DNA from: Corallococcus macrosporus DSM 14697
Lineage (GTDB): Bacteria; Myxococcota; Myxococcia; Myxococcales; Myxococcaceae
Direction: 5' to 3'
Length of the DNA stretch: 64,000 nucleotides
NCBI RefSeq assembly: GCF_002305895.1
Contig: NZ_CP022203.1
Coordinates: forward strand, 4,504,501-4,568,500
Under the pieces are notes generated by a model. It was given only the letters and a program-made list of their open reading frames with translations. It searched no databases and was not told where the DNA came from. The position numbers were made by a program, and so were the translations under genes. Shown here piece after piece: positions 7,952 through 16,841 of this stretch (the first letter of the stretch is position 1; every line of letters starts with the position of its first letter).

Positions 7952-8953
7952 CTAGCGTCCCGCGGCCTCGCGGAGGGCGGCCAGCGTCCCGGCCAGACCC
8001 TGGGCCAGGGGGATGGTGGGGAGGAAGCCCAGCTCGCGGCTCGCGCGCTCGGTGGAGCAGGTCCACGCGGCGCACCGCATCTCCCGCACCTTGTCGCGGT
8101 TGAGGATGGGCACCGTGCCGCGCAGCCGGGCCACGGCCTCCGAGCCCAGGCCCACCACGTAGCTGACCGTCTGCGGCACCGGCAGCACCGCGGGCCGGCC
8201 CTTGCCGAGCGCCCCGGCCATGGCCGCGCAGACGTCCTCCCAGGAGTGCTCCACGCCGTCGGACACGCCGTACACGCCGCGCGCCGGGTCCTCGCTGGAC
8301 ACCGTGGGGCCCCGGTCCGCGGCCGCGAGTAGCGCGGTGCACAGGTCATCCACGTGGATGAGCGAGTACCGCTTGGGCCCGAAGCCGCTCTTCAGCGCCA
8401 GGCCCAGCCGGGCCATGGGCAGCAGCGACGGGAGGAACTCCACGTCACCGGGCCCGTAGACGATGGGCGGCCGGACGATGACGGAGGGCACCCGGTCCGC
8501 GAACTCGCGCACCGCCTCCTCGCCGCCCAGCTTGCTGCGGCCGTAGAGGGACACGGGCGCGGGCGGGTCCTCCTCGCGGCGCGGGCGCTCCGGCGTGGAC
8601 GGGCCCGCGGCGGCCAGCGACGAGCAGTACACCAGCCGGGGCGGGTGGGGCAGGGCGGCCATGGCCTCCACCAGCCGGCGGGTGCCCCGGGCGTTGCCCT
8701 CGAAGTAGCCCTCCGGCTCGCGGGACTTGGTGACGCCGGCCAGGTGCAGCACGCAGTCCACGTCGCGCACGGCCTCGGCCAGGCCCGCCCCCGTCGTCAG
8801 GTCCGCCACCACGAAGCGGGCGCCCAGGCCCTCCAGGGGGCCCCGGCGCGAGCTGCCGCGCACCATCAGCGTGAGCGTGTCGCCGCGCTCCACGATGCGG
8901 CGCGCGAGCCGCTGGCCGATGAACCCGGTGCCGCCAGTGAGCAGGAAGCGCAA
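7952..8953 (-). CDS. Extended SDR, probable 3-ketoceramide reductase (CerR-like)
   Basis: A 333-residue NAD(P)-dependent epimerase/dehydratase. The Rossmann motif TGGTGFIG starts at residue 7, the catalytic Ser is in CSSLAAAGP and the YxxxK motif is in SLYGRSK. In Caulobacter an SDR of this superfamily (CerR) reduces 3-ketoceramide. Here it is the last gene of a minus-strand operon with a serine-palmitoyltransferase-like gene and a GNAT-type acyltransferase, 27 nt behind the latter. That order is the main reason for the ceramide reading; by motifs alone it could be any sugar or steroid-type SDR. Confidence 0.8.
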   Translation of the reverse strand: MRFLLTGGTGFIGQRLARRIVERGDTLTLMVRGSSRRGPLEGLGARFVVADLTTGAGLAEAVRDVDCVLHLAGVTKSREPEGYFEGNARGTRRLVEAMAALPHPPRLVYCSSLAAAGPSTPERPRREEDPPAPVSLYGRSKLGGEEAVREFADRVPSVIVRPPIVYGPGDVEFLPSLLPMARLGLALKSGFGPKRYSLIHVDDLCTALLAAADRGPTVSSEDPARGVYGVSDGVEHSWEDVCAAMAGALGKGRPAVLPVPQTVSYVVGLGSEAVARLRGTVPILNRDKVREMRCAAWTCSTERASRELGFLPTIPLAQGLAGTLAALREAAGR

Positions 8954-8980
8954 GGGTGACTCCTCGGAGGCAGGCGGCGC

Positions 8981-10162
8981 TCAGAGCGCGCGCTGGTAGA
9001 CGCGGTACGTCTTGGAGCGCTGCGCGCCCATGGACTCGATGGCGCGGTTGACCAGGTGGTTGTCCTCGAGCGTCCAGGAGATCTCCCCGCCCACGTAACC
9101 CAGGCGCTTCGCGGTGCGCAGGGTGTCCAGGTACAGGATGGCGTCCAGGCCGCGGCGCCGGTAGCCCTCCTTGATGCCGAGGATGATGAGGCGCAGCCGG
9201 TTGATGCGGCGCGAGGCCAGCGCCAGCTTCACCAGGCCAATGGGCAGGCCAAACGTCGTGAGCCGCCCGTTGGCCGCGCGGATGGCCTGGTTGGCGTCCG
9301 GCACCGTGAGGGAGAAGGCCACCGGCTCGCCCTGGACCTCGGCCATGAGCGCCAGCTCCGGACGGACCACCGTCTTGAGCTCCTTGGCCAGGTGGTCGAA
9401 CTCCGCGTCCGTGAAGGGGACGAAGCCCCAGTTCTTCTCCCACGCCGAGTTGTAGATGTCGCGGATGCGCTTCACCTCGGCGTCCAGGTTCTTCATGTCC
9501 ACCGGGCGCACGACGACGCCGTCGCGCTGGCGGATCTTCTCCGAGATGCGCACCACCTTCTCCGGCGGCTGCGCGGAGGAGGACAGCTCGAAGGCGTACA
9601 AGTCCTTGGCCTTCGTCAGGCCGCAGGCCTCCAGCAGCGCCGCGTAGTAGGGCGGGTTGTGCGGCATCATCACCGCGGGCGGCGAGTCGAAGCCCTCGAT
9701 GAGCAGGCCCCAGTCCTGGTTGGAGGACAGGTTGGCCGGGCCCAGCATCGCGTCCATGCCCCGCTGGCGCAGCCAGGACGCGCCGGCCTCCAGCAGGCTC
9801 CGGGCGACGCCCGCGTCATTCACGCACTCGAAGAGGCCGAAGAAGCCCTCCTTCGTGCCGTGAAGCTCCATGTGACGCGGGTTGCGGATGGCGGCGATGC
9901 GGCCCACCACGTCCGGGCCGCGCCGGGCGAGGAACAGCTCCAGCTCACCGTACTCGAAGAAGGGGTTCTTCTTCGGGTCCAGGAAGTCCCGGCGCTCCAT
10001 CTCCAGCGGGGGGACCCAGTGCGGGTCGTTCTTGTAGAGGGGGTAGGGGAGGCGGATGAACTGCATCCGCTCCGCCTCGCCGCGGACAGGGGTCACCTGC
10101 ACGTCCGACGGCATGGTCGGGGACGCCTGTGTCGGCTGGGACGGCTCGGCGCGGAGGGCCAT
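8981..10162 (-). CDS. GNAT-like N-acyltransferase, probable bacterial ceramide synthase (bCerS-like)
   Basis: A 393-residue soluble protein of the large GNAT-fold family usually annotated N-acetyltransferase. Recognisable parts are the N-terminal RLPYPLYKNDPHWVPP, the central GPANLSSNQDWGLLIEGFD and a C-terminal GNAT core with GIKEGYRRRGLDAILY, whose RRRGxD corresponds to the acyl-CoA loop. In bacteria that make sphingolipids the bCerS enzyme belongs to this family and N-acylates 3-ketosphinganine. The gene begins 7 nt after the Spt-like stop, so the two are surely co-transcribed. A second possible start (MPSDVQV) lies 16 codons downstream; no clear ribosome site decides between them. Confidence 0.82.
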   Translation of the reverse strand: MALRAEPSQPTQASPTMPSDVQVTPVRGEAERMQFIRLPYPLYKNDPHWVPPLEMERRDFLDPKKNPFFEYGELELFLARRGPDVVGRIAAIRNPRHMELHGTKEGFFGLFECVNDAGVARSLLEAGASWLRQRGMDAMLGPANLSSNQDWGLLIEGFDSPPAVMMPHNPPYYAALLEACGLTKAKDLYAFELSSSAQPPEKVVRISEKIRQRDGVVVRPVDMKNLDAEVKRIRDIYNSAWEKNWGFVPFTDAEFDHLAKELKTVVRPELALMAEVQGEPVAFSLTVPDANQAIRAANGRLTTFGLPIGLVKLALASRRINRLRLIILGIKEGYRRRGLDAILYLDTLRTAKRLGYVGGEISWTLEDNHLVNRAIESMGAQRSKTYRVYQRAL

Positions 10163-10169
10163 GGGCGGT

Positions 10170-11708
10170 TCAGTTCCGGTCCGAGTGGGCGCCGTTGCGC
10201 ATGAAGAAGTGGGCGCCCTTCTCCAGCAGCATGCCCGGGAGCTCGCCGCGCTTCTCCCACAGCTTCATGGGCGCCGAGCCCAGCTTGCGCAGGTCCTCCG
10301 GCTGGAGGTTGGCCGCGCGCCAGGTGAGCTGCTCCACCGCGTCGAACAGGCGGCCGGCCACCTCGCGCGAGGACATGCGTGAGAGCTGGTCCAGGGTGAG
10401 GCCGCCCTGGTCCGCCAGCAGGCCGTTCGAGCCCGCGGCCCACTTCTCGCTCGCGCGGTTGGAGAGGATGCGGGTGCCGGGCCGGGCGATCTGCACCGGC
10501 TCGTACACGGTGGGGCGCGTCTCCGGAATCACGCCGAGCTTCCGGCCAATGGACTCGAAGGTGTCCAGCACGCGGTCCAACTGCGCGTCGGTGTGCGTGG
10601 CCATGTACGAGGTGCGGATGAGCGCGTGGCCCGGCTCCACCGCCGGCGGAATCACCGGGTTGGCGAAGACGCCGGCCTCGTGCAGCGCGCGCCAGAAGCG
10701 GAAGCACTTCACCTGGTCACCGATGTGCACCGGCACCACCGGCGTCACCGACACGCCGGTGTCGAAGCCCATGGCGCGGAAGCCGTTGTGCATCTTCTCC
10801 GCGATGTCCAGCAGCCGGGCGCGGCGCTCCGGCTCCGCTTCGATGATCTCCAGGGCCTTGAGCGCCGCGGCGATGGAGCCCGGCGTCATGGACGCGGAGA
10901 AGATGACCGAGCGCGCCTTGTGGCGGATGTAGTTGATGACCTCGAAGGGACCGGCCAGCACGCCGCCCAGCGACGCGAAGCTCTTGGAGAAGGTCCCCAT
11001 GACGAGGTCCGTCTCCTTCTCCAGGTCGAAGTACTCCGAGGTGCCCCGGCCCCGCGCGCCCAGCACGCCCATGGCGTGCGCGTCATCCGTCATCACCCGC
11101 GCGTTGTAGTGCTTCGCCAGCGCCACGATGCGGGGCAGGTTGCAGATGTCACCTTCCATGGAGAAGACGCCGTCGGTGACGATGATCTTCCCCGCGTCCG
11201 GGTCCGCCTGGGACAGGAGCTGCTCCAGGTGGTCCATGTCGTTGTGGCGGAACTTGCGCTCGGTGGCGAAGGACAGGCGGATGCCGTCCACCAGCGACGC
11301 GTGGTTCTGCCGGTCGCTGAAGACGATGTCGTGCCGGCCCAGGATGGACGCCAGCGCCAGGTTCGTCTGGAAGCCCGTGGAGATGACGATGGCGGACTCG
11401 CGGTTGAGGAACTTCGCCAGCCGCGCCTCCAGCTCCTCGTGCAGCGCCAGCGTGCCGTTGAGCAGGCGCGAGCCGGAGCTGGTGGTGCCGAACTTCTCCG
11501 TGGCCTTGATGGCCACTTCCTTCACCCGCGGATCCGCGGACAGGCCCAGGTAGTTGTTGGACCCGACCATGATGACGCGCTTGCCTTCGATCTCCACCTC
11601 GGTGGCGCCGTGCGACGCTTCGATGGCCCGGAAGTACGGGTACAGGCCCGTGGCCTTCGCGATGCGGTAGTCCTTCCAATTACGGCACTTGTCGAAGACG
11701 TCGCTCAT
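10170..11708 (-). CDS. Alpha-oxoamine synthase, probable serine palmitoyltransferase, with C-terminal extension
   Basis: A PLP enzyme of the AOS family (Spt, BioF, KBL, ALAS), which condense an acyl-CoA with an amino acid. The core is residues 1-395: VGSNNYLGL near 48-56, TDDAHAMG with His211, and the PLP lysine in GTFSKSF (Lys242). The glycine-rich switch HxxLVDG and RTSYMATHT are as in Spt. Family members are usually 390-430 aa; this one has about 115 extra residues from VYEPVQIARP to the end, with helices and an aromatic GAHFFMRNG segment. The operon with bCerS-like and CerR-like genes favours serine palmitoyltransferase, the first step of sphingolipid synthesis, over BioF (no bio genes nearby). 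Confidence 0.85.
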   Translation of the reverse strand: MSDVFDKCRNWKDYRIAKATGLYPYFRAIEASHGATEVEIEGKRVIMVGSNNYLGLSADPRVKEVAIKATEKFGTTSSGSRLLNGTLALHEELEARLAKFLNRESAIVISTGFQTNLALASILGRHDIVFSDRQNHASLVDGIRLSFATERKFRHNDMDHLEQLLSQADPDAGKIIVTDGVFSMEGDICNLPRIVALAKHYNARVMTDDAHAMGVLGARGRGTSEYFDLEKETDLVMGTFSKSFASLGGVLAGPFEVINYIRHKARSVIFSASMTPGSIAAALKALEIIEAEPERRARLLDIAEKMHNGFRAMGFDTGVSVTPVVPVHIGDQVKCFRFWRALHEAGVFANPVIPPAVEPGHALIRTSYMATHTDAQLDRVLDTFESIGRKLGVIPETRPTVYEPVQIARPGTRILSNRASEKWAAGSNGLLADQGGLTLDQLSRMSSREVAGRLFDAVEQLTWRAANLQPEDLRKLGSAPMKLWEKRGELPGMLLEKGAHFFMRNGAHSDRN

Positions 11709-12140
11709 GGGTGATCGGTCTTTCTGTCAGGCTGCGTCGGGAGGCATTGGACCGGCCCGGGAGCCTGGGGCTCTCCAGTCGCGACTCCCCCGATGAAGGG
11801 AACGTTCCACGTCGGGGACATCTGCGTCCGGCGGCCTCCCACGGGGGACGCGGGGGCGTGAATAAAGAGGGAGCGCGGCAGTGTCAAGGCAAGCGCCGCG
11901 CCGTCCGTCCCTCTGTCGCCGCCCGTGGCCGGGCTCGGCTTGACAGCACTGAGACTTTGGTGGCACCCCGCCGTCGCACACCCGCTGTTCTCCAGTCGAT
12001 ACTGGAGCGCAAGGTGTGCATCCGGCTGCACACCTGCTGACGGGCGCGTGTGCCTGGAAGCCCTCCGCTTCACCCGCTGTTCCGGGGAGCCACTGACTGG
12101 CCGGGGATTTGCTCCCTCGCTGGTCCCCGAGGAGTCGACG
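11709..12140. other. Divergent intergenic region between the ceramide operon and the RND gene
   Basis: The region separates the minus-strand Spt-like gene from the plus-strand MMPL gene. It holds one convincing promoter, pointing left (11859-11887). A TTGACA at 11940-11945 on the plus strand has no matching -10. The reading frame upstream of the MMPL start is open but Cys/Pro-rich and unlike an RND N-terminus, so I treat it as untranslated. Confidence 0.6.
11859..11887 (-). promoter_or_regulatory. Sigma-70-type promoter for the ceramide operon
   Basis: On the minus strand a perfect TTGACA (11887-11882) and TATTCA (11864-11859) are separated by 17 nt. The start site would fall near 11852, leaving an untranslated leader of about 145 nt before the Spt-like ATG at 11708. 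Confidence 0.65.
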
Positions 12141-14651
12141 TTGGCCAGGTCTCAACGGTGGTTCGAAGGCTTCATCGCGGCGGCGGTCGCTCGCCCGTGG
12201 CGGGTGCTGTGGGTGTTCGCACTGCTCACGCTCGGCGGTATGTCGCTGGCGTCGCGGCTGGAGTTCCGCGGGTCGTTCGTGGAGCTGCTACCGCAGGGCT
12301 CCCCGGAAGTGAGGGACCTGACACGGGTGTCAGAGAAGGCGGGCGGGGACGGCTACCTGGTCCTGGTCGCAAAGGGAGACACGCCCCAGCGCCTGGAGGC
12401 ATACGCGGCCGAATTGCAGACGCAATTGGAAGCGATGCCCGAGGTCCGCTACGTCGAGCACCGCTATGACGTGGACTTCTTCCGTCAAAATGCGTTGCTG
12501 TTATTGCCCATCGAGCAGCTCGCCGCGCTGCGCCAGGACGTGACGGCGCGCGTGCGCTACGAGCGGCAGCGGGCCAACCCCTTCTTCTTTGATTTGGGGG
12601 GCACGCCGGAGCCGCCGGACTTCGAGGCCATCGCGAAGAAGTACGCGCCCGGCGCGCCCATGCGCGAGACGCTGGCCAGCGCGGACGGCACCGAGGTCTA
12701 CTTGATGCTCAAGCCGGCCGGGACGGCGGGAGACCTGGCGTTCGCGCGCGGCTTCGTGGAGCAGGTGATGGGCACCGGGCGCGCGCTGGCGGCGGCGCGG
12801 TATCCCCGCGTGACGCTCCAGGCCACGGGCAACTTCCAGGGCCGCATCGAAGAGGACGCGGTGATGCGCGGCGACCTGTCGCGCGCGGGCCTGCTGTCGG
12901 CACTCATCGCCGTGGGGCTCATCCTGCTGGCGACCCGGCGCGTCGCGGCGCTGGCCGTGGTGGGCCTCCCCGTCATGGTGGGCGTGGTGCTGACGTTCGC
13001 CGCGGCGCAGCTCCTCATCGGCCACCTCAACATCGTGACGGGCTTCCTCGTCGCCATCCTGATTGGCCTGGGCATCGAGTACGGCGTGCACCTGTGCATG
13101 CGGTACTGGGAGGAGCGCCGCGCGCGCCCGGCCCGCGAGGCCATCGCCACGGCGGTGCGCGGCACCTTCGGCGGCGCGCTGACGTCCGCGGTGACGAACG
13201 CCGCGGCCTTCTTCGTGCTGCTGCTGGCGCAGTTCCAGGCCTTCAACCAGTTCGGCCTGCTGGCCGGCCTGGGCGTGCTGCTGGCCGTGCTGGCGACGTA
13301 CGCGATGGGCCCCTCGCTGCTCGCCATCGCGGAGCGACTGCGGCCGGCGCGCGTGGACCCCGCGCCCGCGGCGGATGGCCACGTTGCGCCCCAGGCCCGC
13401 GCGCCTGAGCGGGCGTGGCGGCGCTGGCCCACGGGCGTCATCGTCGCCATCGCCCTGTCGGTGGTGGGCTTCGCCGCGTTCTCCGTCGCCGTGGCGCCCC
13501 AGTTGGGCTTCGAGACGGACATGCGCAAGCTCAAGGGCGAGTCCCCGGCCTCGCGCCTGGATGACCGCGTCACCGAGCAGCTCGGCCAGCCGCTCAACCC
13601 GGCCATCTTCCTGGTGGACGACGTGGCGCAGGCGGCGCAGGTAGAGGCCGTCATCGCCGAGGTGAAGCAGCGCAACGGCGCGGCGTCGGCCTTCCTGGAC
13701 TCCGCGTCCCTCAATGACCTGCTGCCCTCCGACGTGGAGAAGCGCGAGGTGGAGCTGGCCGCGCTGCGCGAGGCCTTCCAGGGGTTGGAGGAGCTGCCCG
13801 CGGAGCTTCGCGAGGACGCGCGGCTTCAGGCGTTCCAGCGGATGCTGGAGGCGAAGCCGTATGGCCTGGACGCGCTGCCGGTGGAGGTGCGCCGCCGCTT
13901 CGAGGCCACGGACGGGAAGGGCACCTTCCTCCTGCTGTTCCCCTCCGTCTCCAACTCCGACACGGAGGAGCTGCGGCGCTGGGCCACGCAGATTGACCAG
14001 GTGGTGGAGGCAGTGGAGGCGCGCGGCATCGACCTGGCGGTGCTGGACAGCAACCGCATCGCCGCCCGCATCTTCGCGCTGGTGAGCGCGGACGGCCCGC
14101 TCATCCTGTGGTCCGCCGCCGCGGTGGTGTTCGTCGTCATCCTCATCAGCCTGCGCAGCTTCAAGCGGGCGCTGCTCGTCACCGGGCCGCTGTTCCTGGG
14201 CATGACGTGCCTGGCGGGCGGCATGTACCTCTTCGACGTCCAGCTCAACTTCATCAACGCCGTGGTGCTGCCCAACCTGCTGGCCATCGCCGTGGACAAC
14301 TCGGTGCACCTCTTCCACCGGTACGAGGAGGAGGGGCCCGGCTCGCTCGGCAAGGTGGTGCGGCACACGGGGCTGGCGGCCGTGGTGGCCACGCTGTCCA
14401 ACGCGGCCGGGTATGGCGCGCTGCTGGTGGCCAACCACCAGGGTCTGCGCAGCATCGGTCAGATTGCGCTGCTGGGGGTCATGTGCACCTTTCTCGGGAC
14501 CACGGTCTTCTTCCCCGCGCTGCTCGCCTTGCTGGAACGATGGAAGGGCGGCAAGGATGCGGGGGCGGGGGAGGGGGCGGTTGTGCAGAGCCTGGAGCTC
14601 GGCGATTCCGGCGCGCGGGCCGCGCCGCCGGGGGAGCGTAAGTCGGCGTGA
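12141..14651 (+). CDS. MMPL/RND-family transporter (HpnN-like)
   Basis: An 836-residue inner-membrane protein with two repeats, each of one TM helix, a large periplasmic loop and five TM helices. The first set begins WRVLWVFALLTLGGMSLA, the second with VIVAIALSVVGFAAFSVAV. Conserved RND features include ILIGLGIEYGVHLCMRY and NLLAIAVDNSVHLFHRY, with the Asp/Glu of proton relay. The architecture resembles HpnN, which moves hopanoids to the outer membrane. GAGGAG at 12129-12134 sits 6 nt before TTG 12141, which fixes the start. The next gene overlaps by 4 nt (GTGA). Given the neighbours, sphingolipid transport is a reasonable guess but unproven. Confidence 0.85.
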   Translation: MARSQRWFEGFIAAAVARPWRVLWVFALLTLGGMSLASRLEFRGSFVELLPQGSPEVRDLTRVSEKAGGDGYLVLVAKGDTPQRLEAYAAELQTQLEAMPEVRYVEHRYDVDFFRQNALLLLPIEQLAALRQDVTARVRYERQRANPFFFDLGGTPEPPDFEAIAKKYAPGAPMRETLASADGTEVYLMLKPAGTAGDLAFARGFVEQVMGTGRALAAARYPRVTLQATGNFQGRIEEDAVMRGDLSRAGLLSALIAVGLILLATRRVAALAVVGLPVMVGVVLTFAAAQLLIGHLNIVTGFLVAILIGLGIEYGVHLCMRYWEERRARPAREAIATAVRGTFGGALTSAVTNAAAFFVLLLAQFQAFNQFGLLAGLGVLLAVLATYAMGPSLLAIAERLRPARVDPAPAADGHVAPQARAPERAWRRWPTGVIVAIALSVVGFAAFSVAVAPQLGFETDMRKLKGESPASRLDDRVTEQLGQPLNPAIFLVDDVAQAAQVEAVIAEVKQRNGAASAFLDSASLNDLLPSDVEKREVELAALREAFQGLEELPAELREDARLQAFQRMLEAKPYGLDALPVEVRRRFEATDGKGTFLLLFPSVSNSDTEELRRWATQIDQVVEAVEARGIDLAVLDSNRIAARIFALVSADGPLILWSAAAVVFVVILISLRSFKRALLVTGPLFLGMTCLAGGMYLFDVQLNFINAVVLPNLLAIAVDNSVHLFHRYEEEGPGSLGKVVRHTGLAAVVATLSNAAGYGALLVANHQGLRSIGQIALLGVMCTFLGTTVFFPALLALLERWKGGKDAGAGEGAVVQSLELGDSGARAAPPGERKSA

Positions 14652-15616
14652 GTGCCTGGTTTTCCCAACGTGTTCGGGGTGTTTCCGCCGTGAGTCCCCC
14701 GCCCGTGGTGCGCGTCCAGCTCACCACGGTGGACCTCATCATCGTGGTGTCCTGCGCGCTGGCGTCGCTGCTGCTGTTGGGGCCGGGACACTGGGCGCCT
14801 GATTCGCTGCGCTGTGCGGGGCTGTTCGCGGTGATGGGCGTGGGGCCGCTCGTCCTGCGGACGCTGGCCGCCTCGTTCCCCGGGCGCCGGTGGCTCCATG
14901 TGCTCGCGGACTGGTGGCTGCTGCCCACGGCGGTGCTGTCGCACGGCTGGCTGGCCCCCGTGGTGGACACCATCAACCCGCTCCTCAAGGACGCGCAGTT
15001 GGTGGCGGCGGACCAGCGGCTCTTCGGCGTGCAGGCGGCGGTGGTGCTGTCGCGCGTCGTCCCCGGCTGGCTCAACGACCTCCTGCTGGTCTGCTACTAC
15101 GGCCACTTCGTGTGGGCGCTGGTGATGGGGCTGGTGCTCTACCGGCGCCCGGGCGGCGCGGAGTACGACGAATACCTCACCGCGCTGGGGTTGCTCTTCT
15201 TCCTCAACTACGCGGCCTACGCGCTGGTGCCGGCGGTGGGGCCCCGCTACTTCCTGGTGGGCGCGTTCGATGGGCCGCTCCAGGGGACGCTGACGCCGCT
15301 GCTGGACTCGCTGATGCGCAAGCCGCTGTTCGCGCGGGACTGCTTCCCGTCGGGGCACACCGGCGCCACGCTGCTGGTGCTGTACTACGCGTGGCGCTTC
15401 TCCCGCCGCGTCTTCTGGGTGATGTTGCTGCCGGGCCTGGGGCTCATCGCCGCCACGCTGGTGGGGCGCTTCCACTACGCCACGGACCTGCTCTGCGCGG
15501 TGCCGCTGGTGATGGTGGTGACGGGGCTGGCCATGGGCGTGTCCCGGGCGGCCCGGCAGCGCGAGGTGGTGAAGGACGCGCGTTCCGTCCCGGTGGACGC
15601 TATCGTCAGGCCCTGA
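14648..15616 (+). CDS. PAP2-superfamily integral membrane protein (Aur1/PAP2_3-like)
   Basis: A 322-residue protein with about seven membrane helices. It carries the PAP2 motifs CFPSGHTGA (the catalytic His region) and GRFHYATD (second His and Asp), but not the classical KxxxxxxRP motif of soluble PAP2 phosphatases. That combination fits the PAP2_3 group, which includes fungal inositol-phosphorylceramide synthase Aur1. It is translationally coupled to the MMPL gene through a GTGA overlap. A lipid phosphatase or a head-group transferase acting on ceramide or another membrane lipid are both possible; the context favours a lipid head-group role. Confidence 0.8.
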   Translation: MSAWFSQRVRGVSAVSPPPVVRVQLTTVDLIIVVSCALASLLLLGPGHWAPDSLRCAGLFAVMGVGPLVLRTLAASFPGRRWLHVLADWWLLPTAVLSHGWLAPVVDTINPLLKDAQLVAADQRLFGVQAAVVLSRVVPGWLNDLLLVCYYGHFVWALVMGLVLYRRPGGAEYDEYLTALGLLFFLNYAAYALVPAVGPRYFLVGAFDGPLQGTLTPLLDSLMRKPLFARDCFPSGHTGATLLVLYYAWRFSRRVFWVMLLPGLGLIAATLVGRFHYATDLLCAVPLVMVVTGLAMGVSRAARQREVVKDARSVPVDAIVRP

Positions 15617-15650
15617 GCCCGGGACCTTCCGGGCGCGAGGAGCCGCCCGC

Positions 15651-16841
15651 ATGTCCAGGCCCGTGGCCGCGCAGCGAGTCACCCGGTTCGCCACCACCGT
15701 CTTCTCCGAGTTCAGCGCCCTGGCCGCCCGCCACGGCGCCGTCAATCTGGGCCAGGGCTTCCCGGACTTCGACGGTCCGGACGCCATCAAGGAGGCGGCG
15801 CGGCGCGCCATCCGCGACGGGGGCAACCAGTACGCCATGGGCGCGGGGGCCCGGGAGCTGCGCGTGGCCATCGCCGAGCACTCGGCGCGCTTCTACGGCC
15901 AGACGGTGGACCCGGACACCATGGTGACGGTGACGAGCGGCGCCACCGAGGCCATCCTCGACACCCTGCTGGGGCTGGTGGACCCGGGCGACGAGGTGGT
16001 GGCCTTCGAGCCCTTCTACGACTCCTACGACGCCAACATCGCCTTCGTGGGGGCCACCGCGCGCTTCGTGCCGCTGCGCCCGCCAGACGCCGGGCACGCG
16101 CGGTGGTGGTTCGACCGGGACGAGGTCCGCGCCGCCTTTGGCCCGCGCACCCGGCTGCTCATCCTCAACACGCCGCACAACCCGACGGGGAAGGTGTTCA
16201 CCCGCGAGGAGCTGGGCTTCCTGGCGGAGCTGTGCGCCGAGTTCGACGTGAAGGTGCTCTCCGACGAGGTGTACGAGCACATCGTCTTCGAGCCCGCGCG
16301 CCACCTGCGCCCGGCCACGCTGCCCGGGCTGGCCGAGCGCACGGTGACGGTGAGCAGCGGCGGCAAGACGTTCAGCCTCACGGGGTGGAAGGTGGGCTGG
16401 GTCATCGCGCCGCCGGCGCTGCGGGACGCGGTGCAGCGGGCCCACCAGTTCGTCACCTTCGCCACCGCGGCGCCGCTCCAGGCGGCCATGGCGGAGGCGC
16501 TGCGGCTGCCGGACGCGTACTTCGCGGAGCTGGCGTCGTCCTACGCGGCGAAGCGGGGGCGGCTGCTCACCGGGCTGCGTGAGGCGGGGCTGACGCCCTT
16601 CGCGCCGGAGGGCAGCTACTTCATCCTCGCGGACATCACGCGCCAGGGCTTCGCGGATGACGTGGCCTTCTGCCGGCACCTGGTGTCCGAGGTGGGCGTG
16701 GCGGCCATTCCGCCCAGTGTCTTCTACAGCCCCGAGCACCGCCCCCTGGGGCAGGGGCTGGCCCGCTTCGCGTTCTGCAAGACGGAGGCGGTGCTGGATG
16801 AGGCCGTGCGCCGGCTGCGCGCGGGCCTGACGCCGCGATGA
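15651..16841 (+). CDS. PLP-dependent class I/II aminotransferase
   Basis: A 396-residue fold-type I aminotransferase close to the kynurenine/methionine aminotransferase (YbdL) subgroup. NLGQGFPDFDGP near residue 32, the TSGATEAI helix, LNTPHNPTGK (the Asn and PLP-ring region), DEVYEHIVF, and the PLP lysine in SSGGKTFSLTGWKVGW. The substrate is not clear from sequence; transamination of aromatic or sulphur amino acids, or of branched-chain ones, is possible. It starts 34 nt after the PAP2 gene and its stop overlaps the next start (ATGA), so it belongs to the same plus-strand run of genes. Confidence 0.88.
   Translation: MSRPVAAQRVTRFATTVFSEFSALAARHGAVNLGQGFPDFDGPDAIKEAARRAIRDGGNQYAMGAGARELRVAIAEHSARFYGQTVDPDTMVTVTSGATEAILDTLLGLVDPGDEVVAFEPFYDSYDANIAFVGATARFVPLRPPDAGHARWWFDRDEVRAAFGPRTRLLILNTPHNPTGKVFTREELGFLAELCAEFDVKVLSDEVYEHIVFEPARHLRPATLPGLAERTVTVSSGGKTFSLTGWKVGWVIAPPALRDAVQRAHQFVTFATAAPLQAAMAEALRLPDAYFAELASSYAAKRGRLLTGLREAGLTPFAPEGSYFILADITRQGFADDVAFCRHLVSEVGVAAIPPSVFYSPEHRPLGQGLARFAFCKTEAVLDEAVRRLRAGLTPR

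Noticed and set aside
11940-11945. TTGACA as a promoter for the MMPL gene
   Set aside because: No -10-like sequence at 16-18 nt downstream.
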